Origin: Adhaeribacter soli
Lineage (GTDB): Bacteria > Bacteroidota > Bacteroidia > Cytophagales > Hymenobacteraceae
Assembly (NCBI RefSeq): GCF_008727925.1
Contig: NZ_VTWT01000007.1
Coordinates: forward strand, 248,001 to 312,000
DNA length: 64,000 nucleotides
Direction: 5' to 3'
The position numbers and the translations under genes were made by a program. The notes under the pieces are model-generated. The model searched no databases. It was given only the letters and a program-made list of their open reading frames with translations, and had not been told where the DNA came from. This document shows positions 8,269-17,599 of this stretch, one piece after another (the first letter of the stretch is position 1; each line of letters begins with the position of its first letter).

Positions 8269-8648
8269 TGCTTTAAAAAATATATGATTGCAGATAAAAC
8301 CGGGCAAACGGGTTTTCGCCTGCCGGAAAATAAAAAAAGAAAGGAGAGGCGCCCTTTATTAGAGGAACAGGGCTGCTAAAACAATCATAGTGCTCAGAAG
8401 CTGAGGTGCAAATATATTATTTTGATTTATAGTTGAAGAACGGAGTGTCGTAATTTTTGTTAGGCGCTTTTTATTGGCTTTGTCCGCTTAAAGTTGAAAT
8501 GCCTGGCTTTATGGCCAGATCTGAACGAAAGCAGGAAAATATTAAAGATAAAAACAAAGCAAAGAAATCTCCGTTTTTGCCGGAATACGAAATATTGCCA
8601 TCTTTACGTTTTATGCTGTAAGCTTTTGTTTTGAATTATCTGCCGCGC
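8269..8648. other. Divergent intergenic region
   Basis: 380 bp between the MATE gene (minus) and the MORN-like lipoprotein (plus). It should hold two promoters, but I cannot assign -33/-7 boxes with confidence. No further gene is seen. Confidence 0.4.
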
Positions 8649-9599
8649 ATGCGTTTACCTTTTTTATTTAAATTAATACCGTTTTTAATTTTCCTGGTGG
8701 TCCAGGCTTGTAGTTCGCGGAATTATAACGTGGAAATGAAGCCGAAACCGGTGGCGAAAGTAACCAATACCAAAAAAGATTCGGTAGCTGTTCCGGTTAT
8801 GAAACCCGATAGCCTGATGCGGTCTTCGCAGGAAGATTCGGTGAAACGGCCATCGCTGGAAACCGCGCCGCCGGCTGCGGTAGGCGGTGCCAAGGCACCG
8901 GTAAAAGAGGAGAAGAAAAAGAAGAAGAAAAAGAAAAACGTATTTTTAGGGTATAAAACCCGCAAAGGCGTCGCCCGGAGTGGCTCCGGAAAAAGCGCAG
9001 TAATAGAGACCTTCAGCTACCTGCGTGAATTCAAAGAACCAAGTGCGTATGCCCCGGCTAAGTATTACTACCACGTGCGCCGGAAAAAGATCTTTAAAGG
9101 CCGCACCATCGATCCGAAAGTTTCGAAGATCCTGCACGGGCCTTATAAGAAGATGCAGGGCGGTAAAACGCTGGAGGAAGGGTTTTTCTATATCGGCACC
9201 AAGCACCTGCGCTGGGAGAAATACAACAAGAACGGCATCCTGACCGGAAAATCGCATTTCGAAAAAGGCTTCCCGCGCGATGCCAAAATTACTTATTACG
9301 ATGCGGCCCAGCAGAAAGTGAAAGAAGTTATTCCTTACCTGAACGGCAAAGTGGAAGGCGATTACGTGAAGTTCCGGCCGGATGGCTTATTGGAATGGGA
9401 AGGGCAGTACGAGGAAGGAAAAAAAGTAGGCGAATGGATCGAATACTGGCCGTTCCGGAACCGCCGTCGCTACGTTTTTCAATACCCGGAAACCGCGTAC
9501 GACGAACCGGTCGAGCCTTACCTGCTCCGCGAATACAACCGCAACAACTCTCTGATCTACGAAAAAGGCAAACTCGACAAACGCGGACAGGAAAAATAA
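8649..9599 (+). CDS. Lipoprotein with MORN-like (YwqK-type) repeats
   Basis: 316 residues from ATG at 8649. An in-frame TTG at 8631 would add six residues. The N-terminal signal ends in a lipobox-like VVQAC with Cys21, so it is probably an outer-membrane lipoprotein. A low-complexity linker with a run of eight lysines (about residues 90-97) is followed by MORN-variant repeats of the YwqK type: GPYKKMQGGKTLEEGFFYIG, KNGILTGKSHFEKG, LNGKVEGDYVKFRPDGLLEWEG and YEEGKKVGEWIEYW. Such repeats are common in Bacteroidota exported proteins and probably mediate binding; no enzymatic site is seen. 'Antitoxin component' labels given to this repeat family are not supported by context, as no toxin gene is adjacent. 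Confidence 0.8.
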   Translation: MRLPFLFKLIPFLIFLVVQACSSRNYNVEMKPKPVAKVTNTKKDSVAVPVMKPDSLMRSSQEDSVKRPSLETAPPAAVGGAKAPVKEEKKKKKKKKNVFLGYKTRKGVARSGSGKSAVIETFSYLREFKEPSAYAPAKYYYHVRRKKIFKGRTIDPKVSKILHGPYKKMQGGKTLEEGFFYIGTKHLRWEKYNKNGILTGKSHFEKGFPRDAKITYYDAAQQKVKEVIPYLNGKVEGDYVKFRPDGLLEWEGQYEEGKKVGEWIEYWPFRNRRRYVFQYPETAYDEPVEPYLLREYNRNNSLIYEKGKLDKRGQEK

Positions 9600-9637
9600 T
9601 TGATTGATTGTTAATTGCTGATTGTTAATTGATCTGG

Positions 9638-9674
9638 AAACGGTATGCTTTTTTTCTAAAAAGGCATACCGTTT
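9638..9674. terminator. Terminator hairpin
   Basis: The 11-bp stem AAACGGTATGC (9638-9648) pairs with GCATACCGTTT (9664-9674). The loop holds T7 and A runs. It lies between the converging lipoprotein gene and yraN and can act on both. It is flanked by the TTGATTGTTAATTG word repeat on the left and its complement near 9766-9792. Confidence 0.7.
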
Positions 9675-9791
9675 ATGTTTATTAATTCTGAAGAATCCTG
9701 AATAAAGCAGTTTTTTCAAGCTGAATAGTACCGTTTTGGCTTAAACCTTTGCTTCTGATCTAATAATCAACAATTAACAATCAACAATTCT

Positions 9792-10148
9792 TCAATGAAA
9801 AGCATCTTCAATATGATGGATCTGGTAGTTGTGGTTCAGGTTGCCGGAAATGGCGATAATATCGAAACGGATGTCGTGCTGCCAGTTGTGCTGGTGAATG
9901 TATTCTTCGGCGGCTTCCAGAAATAATTGAATCTTACGGGCGCTTACAAATTCCTCCGGATAGCCATGCTTATCGGAGGTGCGGGTTTTAATTTCGGCAA
10001 AGACCAGGATTTTCCCGTATTGGGCAATAATATCCACTTCAGCCCTTTTATACCGGTAGTTGCAGGCCACAATGGTATAGCCTTTGGCCTGCAGGTAATT
10101 TGCCGCCAATGTTTCGCCGGATTCTCCCAGATTCAGGTGTTTGGCCAT
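9792..10148 (-). CDS. YraN family (UPF0102) endonuclease-like protein
   Basis: 118 residues from ATG at 10148 (MAKHLNLGESGETLAANYL), matching the family's ~120. A longer frame runs to 10343 but would overlap pgi, so the short form is preferred. The restriction-endonuclease-like core is visible: GE..AANYLQAKGYTI, RAEVDIIAQ (acidic pair) and VFAEIKTR (E-x-K). The family resembles Holliday-junction resolvases by fold, but its cellular role is unsettled. It is divergent from pgi with 114 bp between starts. Confidence 0.9.
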   Translation of the reverse strand: MAKHLNLGESGETLAANYLQAKGYTIVACNYRYKRAEVDIIAQYGKILVFAEIKTRTSDKHGYPEEFVSARKIQLFLEAAEEYIHQHNWQHDIRFDIIAISGNLNHNYQIHHIEDAFH

Positions 10149-10262
10149 AAAGAAGCTGCCGCAGACTTTTATTTCCGGAAAGCAGCTTAACGCAAGATAA
10201 GAAAAATTCGTAGCCCAAATCTGCCTTAATGTTTCTATTTTTACCCTGTTAAAGGAATTAGC

Positions 10263-11954
10263 ATGCTGAAGAACATAAACCCTGTAGAAACAGGTGCCTG
10301 GAAAAAGCTGGAGCGCCTTTACAATGCTATGGAAAGCAAACACCTGAAAACGTTGTTTGCCGAAGATCCCGAGCGCTTCAAAAAGTTTTCCCTTCAGTTT
10401 GAAAGTATCCTGATCGATTACTCCAAGAATATTCTCGATGAAGCGGTTTTAAATGCCCTTGTGGAACTGGCTGAGGCCTGCGAACTGGAAGATGCCATCG
10501 AAAAAATGTTTACCGGCGATACAATTAACCAGCTGGAAAACCGGGCTGTGCTCCATACCGCCTTACGGAACCGCTCCAACGAACCGGTTTACGCAAACGG
10601 AACGGATGTAATGCCGGAAGTAAACCGGATATTAGGTCAGATGCAGGAATTTTCCGGAAAAGTAATCAGCGGTGCTTGGAAAGGGTATACCGGAAAGCCC
10701 ATAAAGTACCTGGTGAATATTGGGATCGGCGGCTCCGACCTGGGGCCTTATATGGTAACCGAAGCCCTGAAGCCTTATCAGAAAGAGCATCTGCAGGTTT
10801 TTTATGTGTCGAATATAGATAGCACGCACCTTATAGAAACCCTGAAAAAAGTAGATCCGGAAACCACGCTTTTCTTTATTGCCTCCAAAACCTTTACCAC
10901 CCAGGAAACCATGACCAACGCCGCAACGGCCAGGAAGTGGTTTTTACAGCATGGTGGAACCGAGGAAGACGTTGCAAAGCATTTTGTGGCTATTTCTACG
11001 AATCGTGAAGCCGTAAAGGAATTTGGAATAGCAGGGGAGAACATGTTTGTTTTCTGGGATTGGGTAGGCGGCCGTTATTCGCTCTGGTCTTCTATAGGTC
11101 TTTCCATTGCCTGTACCATCGGGTTCGAAAATTTCGTAGCTTTGCTGGAAGGTGCCTACGCCATGGATGAGCATTTCCGGAAAACGCCTTTCCGGAAGAA
11201 CGTTCCGGTGCTGCTGGGCCTGATCGGGATCTGGAACGTAAATTTTTTGGGCGCTCGTTCCGAAGCTATTTTACCTTACGACCAGTACCTTCACCGTTTC
11301 CCGGCCTATTTTCAGCAGGGGAATATGGAAAGCAACGGCAAGTCGGTAGACCGGAACGGCAATCAGGTAACCTACCAGACCGGTCCGGTGATCTGGGGCG
11401 AACCGGGTACGAACGGGCAACATGCTTTTTACCAGTTAATTCACCAGGGAACCCAACTGATTCCCTGCGATTTTCTGGCCGCGGCCACTACGCACAACCC
11501 GGAAGGCGACCACCACGAAAAGCTGCTGTCGAACTTCTTTGCTCAGACCGAAGCCCTGATGAACGGCAAAACGCTGGAAGAAGTAAAAGCAGAATTAAAA
11601 AAAGAAGGATTACCGGAAGAAGCTATAAAAGAGCTGGCGCCGTTTAAAGTTTTTACGGGCAACCGGCCAACGAACTCCATTTTGTACCAGAAACTCGATC
11701 CGCGTACCTTGGGAAGTTTAATTGCCATGTACGAGCATAAAATCTTCACCCAGGGCGTTATCTGGAATATCTTCAGTTTCGACCAGTGGGGCGTGGAGTT
11801 AGGAAAGCAGCTGGCCGGAAAAGTATTGCCTGAATTAAAAAATGACCTGGAGGTTTCTGCGCACGATTCTTCTACCAATGGCCTGATAAACGCTTACAAG
11901 GCCATGCGGGGAAAACCGGAGAACATCCGAATGGAATATAGTATGAACGCGTAG
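10263..11954 (+). CDS. pgi: Glucose-6-phosphate isomerase
   Basis: 563 residues, in the normal range for the large bacterial/eukaryotic type. It interconverts glucose-6-phosphate and fructose-6-phosphate in glycolysis and gluconeogenesis. Two SIS domains show [22 protein letters not shown] and [15 protein letters not shown]. The catalytic region reads [23 protein letters not shown], with a C-terminal [13 protein letters not shown] (active-site Lys). ATG at 10263. The mannose-6-phosphate isomerase gene follows after 27 bp and is likely cotranscribed, which joins two phosphosugar isomerases in one unit. Confidence 0.97.
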   Translation: MLKNINPVETGAWKKLERLYNAMESKHLKTLFAEDPERFKKFSLQFESILIDYSKNILDEAVLNALVELAEACELEDAIEKMFTGDTINQLENRAVLHTALRNRSNEPVYANGTDVMPEVNRILGQMQEFSGKVISGAWKGYTGKPIKYLVNIGIGGSDLGPYMVTEALKPYQKEHLQVFYVSNIDSTHLIETLKKVDPETTLFFIASKTFTTQETMTNAATARKWFLQHGGTEEDVAKHFVAISTNREAVKEFGIAGENMFVFWDWVGGRYSLWSSIGLSIACTIGFENFVALLEGAYAMDEHFRKTPFRKNVPVLLGLIGIWNVNFLGARSEAILPYDQYLHRFPAYFQQGNMESNGKSVDRNGNQVTYQTGPVIWGEPGTNGQHAFYQLIHQGTQLIPCDFLAAATTHNPEGDHHEKLLSNFFAQTEALMNGKTLEEVKAELKKEGLPEEAIKELAPFKVFTGNRPTNSILYQKLDPRTLGSLIAMYEHKIFTQGVIWNIFSFDQWGVELGKQLAGKVLPELKNDLEVSAHDSSTNGLINAYKAMRGKPENIRMEYSMNA

Positions 11955-11981
11955 GCGTTTTGTTGTTGTTGAGTTGAAGAA

Positions 11982-12959
11982 ATGATTGAACTGTACCCGC
12001 TTAAGTTTAAAACCATCTTTAAAGACAAGATCTGGGGTGGCGATAAAATTAAGACCATTTTACAAAAAGACTACAGCCCTTTAAAGAACTGTGGCGAAAC
12101 CTGGGAAATATCCGGCATTAAGGATAATGTTTCGGTGGTGGCCGAAGGGCCGCTGGCCGGCAGGGCGTTAACAGATTTAATAAAAGAATATAAAAGCCGG
12201 CTGGTAGGAGAAAAGGTGTATGAAAGATCCGGCGAAGAATTCCCGTTGCTGGTAAAATTCATCGATGCCACCGAAGACCTGTCCATCCAGGTGCACCCCA
12301 ACGATGCCCTGGCCCAGGAACGGCACCAGAGTTTAGGCAAGACCGAGGTCTGGTACATTCTGCAAGCCGATAAAGGTGCTAAACTGATAAGCGGCTTTAA
12401 CCGCGAAATAAACCAGGATATTTACCTGAAGCATCTAAACGACAACGCCCTAGGGCAGATCCTGAACCAGGAGGAAGTGTCGGCGGATGACGTTTTTTTC
12501 ATTCCGGCCGGCCGGGTACATACCATTGGCAAAGGCTTGTTACTGGCCGAAATCCAGCAAAGCAGCGACATTACCTATCGCATTTACGATTTCGACCGGA
12601 CCGACGACACTGGCAAGAAGCGGGAACTCCATACCGAACAGGCTTTGGATGCGATCGATTACAAGCACTACAATTCCTATAAAACGGCTTACGAACCAAA
12701 GAAAAACGAAGCGGTACGCCTGGTAGAGAACCCGTATTTTACTACCAATGTACTTCATTTAGACCTTCCGCTGGCGCGTAACTACAAGGAATTGAATTCT
12801 TTCGTAATTTTGGTGTGCCTTAAAGGGCAGGCAACTTTAAAATATGGAACCGGGGAGATGCCGCTCAAAGCCGGCGATTCGGTTCTGGTGCCGGCGGTTC
12901 TTAAAGAAATTACCTTAGTTCCCGACGGCGATTTTAAAGTGCTGGAGTGCTTTGTGTAA
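11982..12959 (+). CDS. manA: Class I mannose-6-phosphate isomerase
   Basis: 325 residues, the size of the short bacterial form. It converts mannose-6-phosphate to fructose-6-phosphate, feeding GDP-sugar synthesis. The cupin metal site is visible as LSIQVHPND, GKTEVWYIL and FIPAGRVHTIGKGLLLAEIQ, with the conserved SSDITYRIYDFDR following. ATG at 11982, 27 bp after pgi. The symbol manA is by family; the enzyme might also act on glucose-6-phosphate-like substrates. Confidence 0.93.
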   Translation: MIELYPLKFKTIFKDKIWGGDKIKTILQKDYSPLKNCGETWEISGIKDNVSVVAEGPLAGRALTDLIKEYKSRLVGEKVYERSGEEFPLLVKFIDATEDLSIQVHPNDALAQERHQSLGKTEVWYILQADKGAKLISGFNREINQDIYLKHLNDNALGQILNQEEVSADDVFFIPAGRVHTIGKGLLLAEIQQSSDITYRIYDFDRTDDTGKKRELHTEQALDAIDYKHYNSYKTAYEPKKNEAVRLVENPYFTTNVLHLDLPLARNYKELNSFVILVCLKGQATLKYGTGEMPLKAGDSVLVPAVLKEITLVPDGDFKVLECFV

Positions 12960-13025
12960 GCGGGCGCTTAATGTATGATTTCCGGTTTATGCCTGAAAAC
13001 GGTATCCGGATAAAAGAAAAAAGAA

Positions 13026-13769
13026 GTGAATTATCATCAGAATAAAGAAGTTGAATTTCTGCACCTTGGCAGCATCGATTACCAGGAAGCCTGGGATTTT
13101 CAGGAAAAATTATTTGCCGGTTTACTGGAGCTTAAAACGCTTAACCGGAAAGCGGTAGCTCCGGAAGAAGAAAAAGTAACGTCCAATTACCTGATCTTTT
13201 GCCAGCACCCGCACGTGTACACGCTGGGCAAAAGCGGCTCCGAAAACAACCTCCTTATAAACGAAGCCTTCCTCAAACAAAAAGGCGCTACTTTTTATAA
13301 GATCAACCGGGGCGGCGATATTACCTATCACGGTCCGGGCCAGTTAGTAGGTTATCCGATCTTCGACCTCGATAATTTCTTTACCGATATTCATAAATAC
13401 CTGCGGCTTTTAGAAGAGGCCGTGATCCTGATGCTGGCGGAGTACGGCATTACGGCCGGCCGTATTCCGGGCCTTACCGGTGTCTGGCTCGACCATGAGC
13501 AACAGCTCCGGCCCCGGAAAATTTGTGCCATGGGCGTAAAATGCAGCCGCTGGGTAACCATGCACGGGTTTGCCCTGAACGTGAATACCGATCTGGAGTA
13601 TTTTAATTATATTGTGCCCTGTGGTATAACCGATAAGGCTGTAACCTCTATGCAAAAGGAACTTGGCCGGGAAGTAGCCATGGCAGAAGTGGAAGAAAAG
13701 CTTTTAAAGCACCTTGCCGATCTTTTTGAAGCAACCATTAATGTAAAGGCCGATGAAAGAGCATATTGA
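13026..13769 (+). CDS. lipB: Octanoyl-[acyl carrier protein]:protein N-octanoyltransferase
   Basis: 247 residues starting at GTG 13026 (GTG AAT TAT CAT). It transfers octanoyl from ACP to the lipoyl domains of 2-oxoacid dehydrogenases and the glycine cleavage system, the first step of lipoate assembly. Motifs: RGGDITYHGPGQLVGYPI, the catalytic Lys in KICAMGVKCSRW, HGFALNVNTDL and the catalytic Cys in FNYIVPCGI. It overlaps the next gene by 17 bp, which indicates translational coupling. No lipA is in the window. Confidence 0.95.
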   Translation: MNYHQNKEVEFLHLGSIDYQEAWDFQEKLFAGLLELKTLNRKAVAPEEEKVTSNYLIFCQHPHVYTLGKSGSENNLLINEAFLKQKGATFYKINRGGDITYHGPGQLVGYPIFDLDNFFTDIHKYLRLLEEAVILMLAEYGITAGRIPGLTGVWLDHEQQLRPRKICAMGVKCSRWVTMHGFALNVNTDLEYFNYIVPCGITDKAVTSMQKELGREVAMAEVEEKLLKHLADLFEATINVKADERAY

Positions 13770-14157
13770 TTTCGAACCGGTGGAGGGGGTGGCTATTGCC
13801 ATTGCCCAGGAAACCAATGAGCTGAACCAGGATATCTGGAATGTGTTCCTGATAAACAATAATCCGTTTCAGCTGGAAAACGTGATCGTAGTTTCGAAAG
13901 GCTATGGCCAGGTTGGCGGGGAGGATATTAAAACCTCTGTGCTACGGCACATGTTCGAGTTGGTGGAGCCGAAAAGTGCGGTGAAAATTGAGCCCATAGA
14001 TCCGGAAATCTTTCATATTACAAACGAATACTGGGTAAGCTATTATATCGGTACCAAGATCTATGATAAAAAATACGTATTTGTACCTGAATCCATAATC
14101 CCGGAAAACCTCGTAGATATTGCCATCCTTCAGGCCAAAGGAATTCTGCACTACTAG
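13753..14157 (+). CDS. Conserved hypothetical protein coupled to lipB
   Basis: 134 residues from ATG at 13753, starting inside the last codons of lipB. It is soluble and acidic, with a compact alpha/beta pattern (VEGVAIAIAQE, DIWNVFLINNNPFQLENVIVVSKGYG, WVSYYIGTKIYDKKYVFVPESIIPENLV). I do not recognise a named family. The overlap with lipB is the only functional hint and does not prove a lipoate role. Confidence 0.75.
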   Translation: MKEHIDFEPVEGVAIAIAQETNELNQDIWNVFLINNNPFQLENVIVVSKGYGQVGGEDIKTSVLRHMFELVEPKSAVKIEPIDPEIFHITNEYWVSYYIGTKIYDKKYVFVPESIIPENLVDIAILQAKGILHY

Positions 14158-14359
14158 CTGCTCACGAAAGGGGATTAAACCGGAATCGGGTTGGCTTTTA
14201 GCAGTTTAATGTACTTAATTCGGGGTTTTGGTACGATTACCGGCAATTTAAAACAGAAAGGCAGCGTTTGATTTCAGAATAAATTTTAAAAAAGAGCAGG
14301 ATTATCCCTAAATAGATAATAAATTACAGGCGCAAGTACAGAAAGAAATCCAATTTCTT

Positions 14360-14367
14360 TACTTTTG
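14360..14367 (+). promoter_or_regulatory. Probable -7 element of the glycosyl-phosphate transferase gene
   Basis: TACTTTTG fits the Bacteroidota -7 consensus TAnnTTTG and lies 12 bp before the ATG at 14380, so the mRNA leader would be only a few bases long. No clear TTTG -33 box is seen at the right spacing. Confidence 0.45.
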
Positions 14368-14379
14368 CGAATTAGCACC

Positions 14380-15423
14380 ATGATTATCCCCATCAACTAT
14401 ATTTTATCCTTCAGCTGGGCCTTTCTCATCGCAATTTTTGCGGTGCCTTCCATTATTTATGTGGCCCACCTTAAAAATATTCTGGACCAACCCAATTTAA
14501 GGACCGTTCATGAATCGTTAACGCCCCGGTTAGGCGGCGTGGCGGTTTTTGCCGGTTTTATGTCGGCCCTTACCATTTTCGGTAACCTGGGAAATGGCGT
14601 GCAGCAACTTTTAGCCGGTTGTATTATTCTTTTTTTCATTGGCTTAAAAGACGACCTGGTTACTATTTCAGCCTTTAAAAAATTCGTGGTGCAACTGCTG
14701 GCCACCGGCATTGTCATGTTTATGGCCGATATCCGGATTACCAGCTTTCAGGGAATTTTCGGAATTGAGGAGTTGCCGGTCGGCATTAGTTATGCTTTTA
14801 CTTTCTTGGTAATTGTAGGGGTAACGAATGCTATAAACCTGATCGACGGCCTGGACGGCCTGGCCGGAACGATCGTTACTATAATTGCGGCCACTTTAGG
14901 CTGGTATTTTTATCAATACGGCGGCGATCGGTTCGGGAATTATGCCATGGTGGCCCTTTGCCTGATCGGAGGGATGCTCGGGTTTTTACGGTATAATTTT
15001 CACAAAGCCACTATTTTTATGGGCGATACCGGCTCGCTGGTGTGCGGTTTTATTGTTTCCATTCTCACCATTCAGTTCATTGAAATGCGGGCCGTAGAAT
15101 CGTCGCCTAGCGTAGCATTGGGTATTCTGTTCGTGCCGCTTTTCGATACCTTAAGAGTATCGTTTATCCGGGTTATGAAAGGAATGTCGCCGTTTGCGCC
15201 GGATAAGAACCACATCCACCACCGCATTCTGGCCATGGGCTTTCAGCAGATAAGCACGGTGCTGCTGCTGGGCTTTATAAACGGGATCGTGATCCTGTTC
15301 GTGCTGAGTTTTTCGTCGTGGGGTAATTTATACCTGCTGGGCGCGCTGCTTGGTTTTTCTTTAGTGCTGAGTTTGTTTTTAGGTGTTTACAAGACCCGGG
15401 GTGCTCAGAGCCTTTCTTCCTGA
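14380..15423 (+). CDS. WecA/MraY-family UDP-sugar:polyprenyl-phosphate phosphotransferase
   Basis: 347 residues from ATG at 14380. A TTG at 14365 is in frame but overlaps the likely promoter. About ten membrane segments. Family signatures: TPRLGGVAVFAGF, the catalytic-site DLIDGLDGLAG, FMGDTGSLVCGF and the cytosolic HIHHRI loop of the WecA/TagO branch (PDKNHIHHRI). It should transfer an N-acetylhexosamine-1-phosphate to undecaprenyl phosphate, starting a surface polysaccharide. The HIHHR loop argues against MraY itself. The next gene starts inside its 3' end. Confidence 0.9.
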   Translation: MIIPINYILSFSWAFLIAIFAVPSIIYVAHLKNILDQPNLRTVHESLTPRLGGVAVFAGFMSALTIFGNLGNGVQQLLAGCIILFFIGLKDDLVTISAFKKFVVQLLATGIVMFMADIRITSFQGIFGIEELPVGISYAFTFLVIVGVTNAINLIDGLDGLAGTIVTIIAATLGWYFYQYGGDRFGNYAMVALCLIGGMLGFLRYNFHKATIFMGDTGSLVCGFIVSILTIQFIEMRAVESSPSVALGILFVPLFDTLRVSFIRVMKGMSPFAPDKNHIHHRILAMGFQQISTVLLLGFINGIVILFVLSFSSWGNLYLLGALLGFSLVLSLFLGVYKTRGAQSLSS

Positions 15424-16591
15424 AACTTCTTTTAAAAACTGGCTGGCAGGTATCCTGCTGCTGCTTTCCACGGGCGCTTTTGCGCAGTACCCTGACCGGG
15501 AGCCGGTAAGGGTAACTTCGTTCAATACGCTTTCCTCCGGCTGGCTGGTAAATGAGGGCCGGGCAAACCGGTTGGTGCCTTATGTAAAGGGGGGACACGA
15601 GGAGCGCCGGGCTTTTTACCAGTGGCTCGCTATTAAGCGCGATCAGCCCTTCGAGATTTCTTTTCCTGCCACCAATGGTCTGTGCCTTTTCCTGGATAAC
15701 CGGCTGATCTTTAGGGCAGACTCCAGTGCTAATTATACCATCGATTTAACCAGTATTATACCTTTGCCGAAGCCGGAAGGGAAATACCTGTTTGCTGTCT
15801 GGAGCCCGAATGCGCTGCCCAATCTGGCCGGTTTTCAAAATTATCTGCCGGAAGAAAAGTACGACCCGCTCTATGCCAGCCAGACCGTAAACCTTAAGAA
15901 TAAGCCCCGGCTGCTGCCCAACCAGAATGCTTTTATTATATTTCTGTTGCTTATTGGAGTTATTTACGGCAGTTTACGTACCAGTTTTCCGGTCGATTTT
16001 AATAGCGTTTTCAGGGTAGGGAGCCTTTTCCGGAAAACACCGCCTGAGGAAGGTTTTCTGGCTAAGCCGATCGGCAGCTGGTCGAGCTTCCTGTTTATTA
16101 CGGCCTTTTCGCTTTCCTTTTCCCTGCTCATTGTGGCCATACATGCCAATATTCAGAACAGCTTTATTTTTAACCGGGTTTTCTGGCTCTCGGAATCGGA
16201 TATTACCGCGCGTATTTTCTCGGATGCCGTTCTCATCTTAGGGTTTATTTTTCTGAAGTATGTGTTCCTGCGGATTATGGCTTATATTTTCGATGTGGGA
16301 GGGGTAGTATTATTGCAGTACCGGGAGTTTTTAAGAAGCATTTTATTTATGGGAATGTTCCTGCCCTTTGTAATGATGCTGTACCTGGCCTTTAACCACA
16401 CCCACCCGGGAGTTGTGTTGTGGATTTCTACCCTGGCCGTTTCTACTTTGTTGGTAATTACTACTGTTCGGATTATTAATACTTTAAATAAAAAAGTCCC
16501 ACTTCTAAATCTGCATTTATTTTCGTACATTTGCGCCACGGAAATAATTCCGCTTTCTGTAATGCTGAAACTGATCGTTTTTAATTACTGA
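15383..16591 (+). CDS. DUF4271 membrane protein
   Basis: 402 residues from a GTG at 15383, overlapping the previous gene by 41 bp. An internal start closer to 15424 is possible. A signal-like segment (WLAGILLLLSTGAFAQ) is followed by a ~170-residue soluble, probably periplasmic domain and a C-terminal half with six to seven membrane helices matching DUF4271 (NAFIIFLLLIGVIYGSLR ... FSYICATEIIPLSVMLKLI). In Bacteroidota this gene commonly sits directly before hemD, as here; its function is unknown. It ends 49 bp before hemD. Confidence 0.82.
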   Translation: MFTRPGVLRAFLPETSFKNWLAGILLLLSTGAFAQYPDREPVRVTSFNTLSSGWLVNEGRANRLVPYVKGGHEERRAFYQWLAIKRDQPFEISFPATNGLCLFLDNRLIFRADSSANYTIDLTSIIPLPKPEGKYLFAVWSPNALPNLAGFQNYLPEEKYDPLYASQTVNLKNKPRLLPNQNAFIIFLLLIGVIYGSLRTSFPVDFNSVFRVGSLFRKTPPEEGFLAKPIGSWSSFLFITAFSLSFSLLIVAIHANIQNSFIFNRVFWLSESDITARIFSDAVLILGFIFLKYVFLRIMAYIFDVGGVVLLQYREFLRSILFMGMFLPFVMMLYLAFNHTHPGVVLWISTLAVSTLLVITTVRIINTLNKKVPLLNLHLFSYICATEIIPLSVMLKLIVFNY

Positions 16592-16640
16592 TCACCGGTT
16601 TTCGGCACAGAACCGTCCTTTTCCTATAAGTACTATCCTA

Positions 16641-17441
16641 ATGAATATGGCTGAAAGTAAAGAAAAGCTGGGAACGAATAAGCACGCAAAGAAGATACAA
16701 AGCATCCTTGTTACACAACCTCAACCAGTAAACGATAATTCTCCTTACCTGACAATTGCAAAGAAATACGGTATTAAAGTCGATTTCCGCGAGTTTATTC
16801 AGGTAGAACCGGTGCCCTATAAAGAATTCCGGAAAGATAAGATCAATATTCTGGAGCATACAGCCATTATTTTTACCAGTCGCAATGCCGTAGATCATTT
16901 CTTTCGCATCTGCGCCGAGGCTAAAATAGAAATGCCGGCAGAAATGAAATATTTCTGCATTTCGGAACAAACGGCTTACTACCTTCAGAAATACATTGTG
17001 CTGCGCAAGCGGAAGTTGTTTACCGGCGAGAAAACGGCAGCCGATCTTTTCGATATTATCAAAAAGCATAAAAACGAAAAGTTTCTTTATCCGTGCTCGA
17101 ACATCCGCAAGAACGATATCCCGGATTTCATGCACAATAATAATCTGAATTTTGCCGAAGCGGTAATCTACAAAACGGTGGCTTCTGATCTGTCTGACCT
17201 GGCCGAAGTGAAATACGATTGCATCGCCTTTTTCAGCCCGTCCGGAATCAGCTCGCTATTTATTAACTTCCCTGATTTTAAGCAGAATAATACCCGGATA
17301 GCAGCCTTCGGGCCAACCACGGCGCAAGCGGTAAGGGATGCCGGCCTGGAGCTCGATATTGAAGCGCCTATGCCAAATGCACCTTCCATGACCGGGGCTA
17401 TTGAGATGTATATTCAGAAACATCACCCGCAAAAGAAATAG
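16641..17441 (+). CDS. hemD: Uroporphyrinogen-III synthase
   Basis: 266 residues from ATG at 16641 (a second ATG at 16647). It cyclises hydroxymethylbilane to uroporphyrinogen III with inversion of ring D in haem, sirohaem and cobalamin synthesis. The two-lobed HemD fold can be followed: IQSILVTQPQP, HTAIIFTSRNAVDHFF, KYFCISEQTAYYLQ, FLYPCSNIRKNDIPD, VIYKTVASDL, CIAFFSPSGISSLF and IAAFGPTTAQAVRDAGL. HemD is poorly conserved, but these spaced motifs and the DUF4271 neighbour agree. Confidence 0.9.
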   Translation: MNMAESKEKLGTNKHAKKIQSILVTQPQPVNDNSPYLTIAKKYGIKVDFREFIQVEPVPYKEFRKDKINILEHTAIIFTSRNAVDHFFRICAEAKIEMPAEMKYFCISEQTAYYLQKYIVLRKRKLFTGEKTAADLFDIIKKHKNEKFLYPCSNIRKNDIPDFMHNNNLNFAEAVIYKTVASDLSDLAEVKYDCIAFFSPSGISSLFINFPDFKQNNTRIAAFGPTTAQAVRDAGLELDIEAPMPNAPSMTGAIEMYIQKHHPQKK

Positions 17442-17470
17442 GTTTACCAATTATTTTAGGCGGTTAAGAA

Positions 17471-17505
17471 AAGATATTCTAAATTCGAATATCTTTTTTT
17501 TTTTG
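17471..17505 (+). terminator. Terminator after hemD
   Basis: The stem AAGATATTC (17471-17479) with GAATATCTT (17488-17496) is followed by a T-rich tract. It lies directly upstream of the porP promoter. Confidence 0.8.
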
Positions 17506-17506
17506 C

Positions 17507-17538
17507 TTTGGGTTTTGAACTAAATTTATTTAAATTTG
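17507..17538 (+). promoter_or_regulatory. Promoter of the T9SS core cluster
   Basis: TTTG (17507-17510), 20 bp, then TAAATTTG (17531-17538) is an exact match to the Bacteroidota housekeeping promoter (-33 TTTG, 19-21 bp, -7 TAnnTTTG). Transcription would begin near 17544, about 55 nt before the porP ATG. Confidence 0.75.
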
Positions 17539-17599
17539 AAACCAACTATACCACTGGTAGTCAGCTTAATTAAATTTAATAACATTTTTACCCAGTTCT

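Noticed and set aside
8890-8940. Lys-coding AAG/AAA run in the lipoprotein as a phase-variable tract
   Set aside because: The run is in mixed AAG/AAA codons rather than a pure homopolymer, so slippage is not strongly expected.
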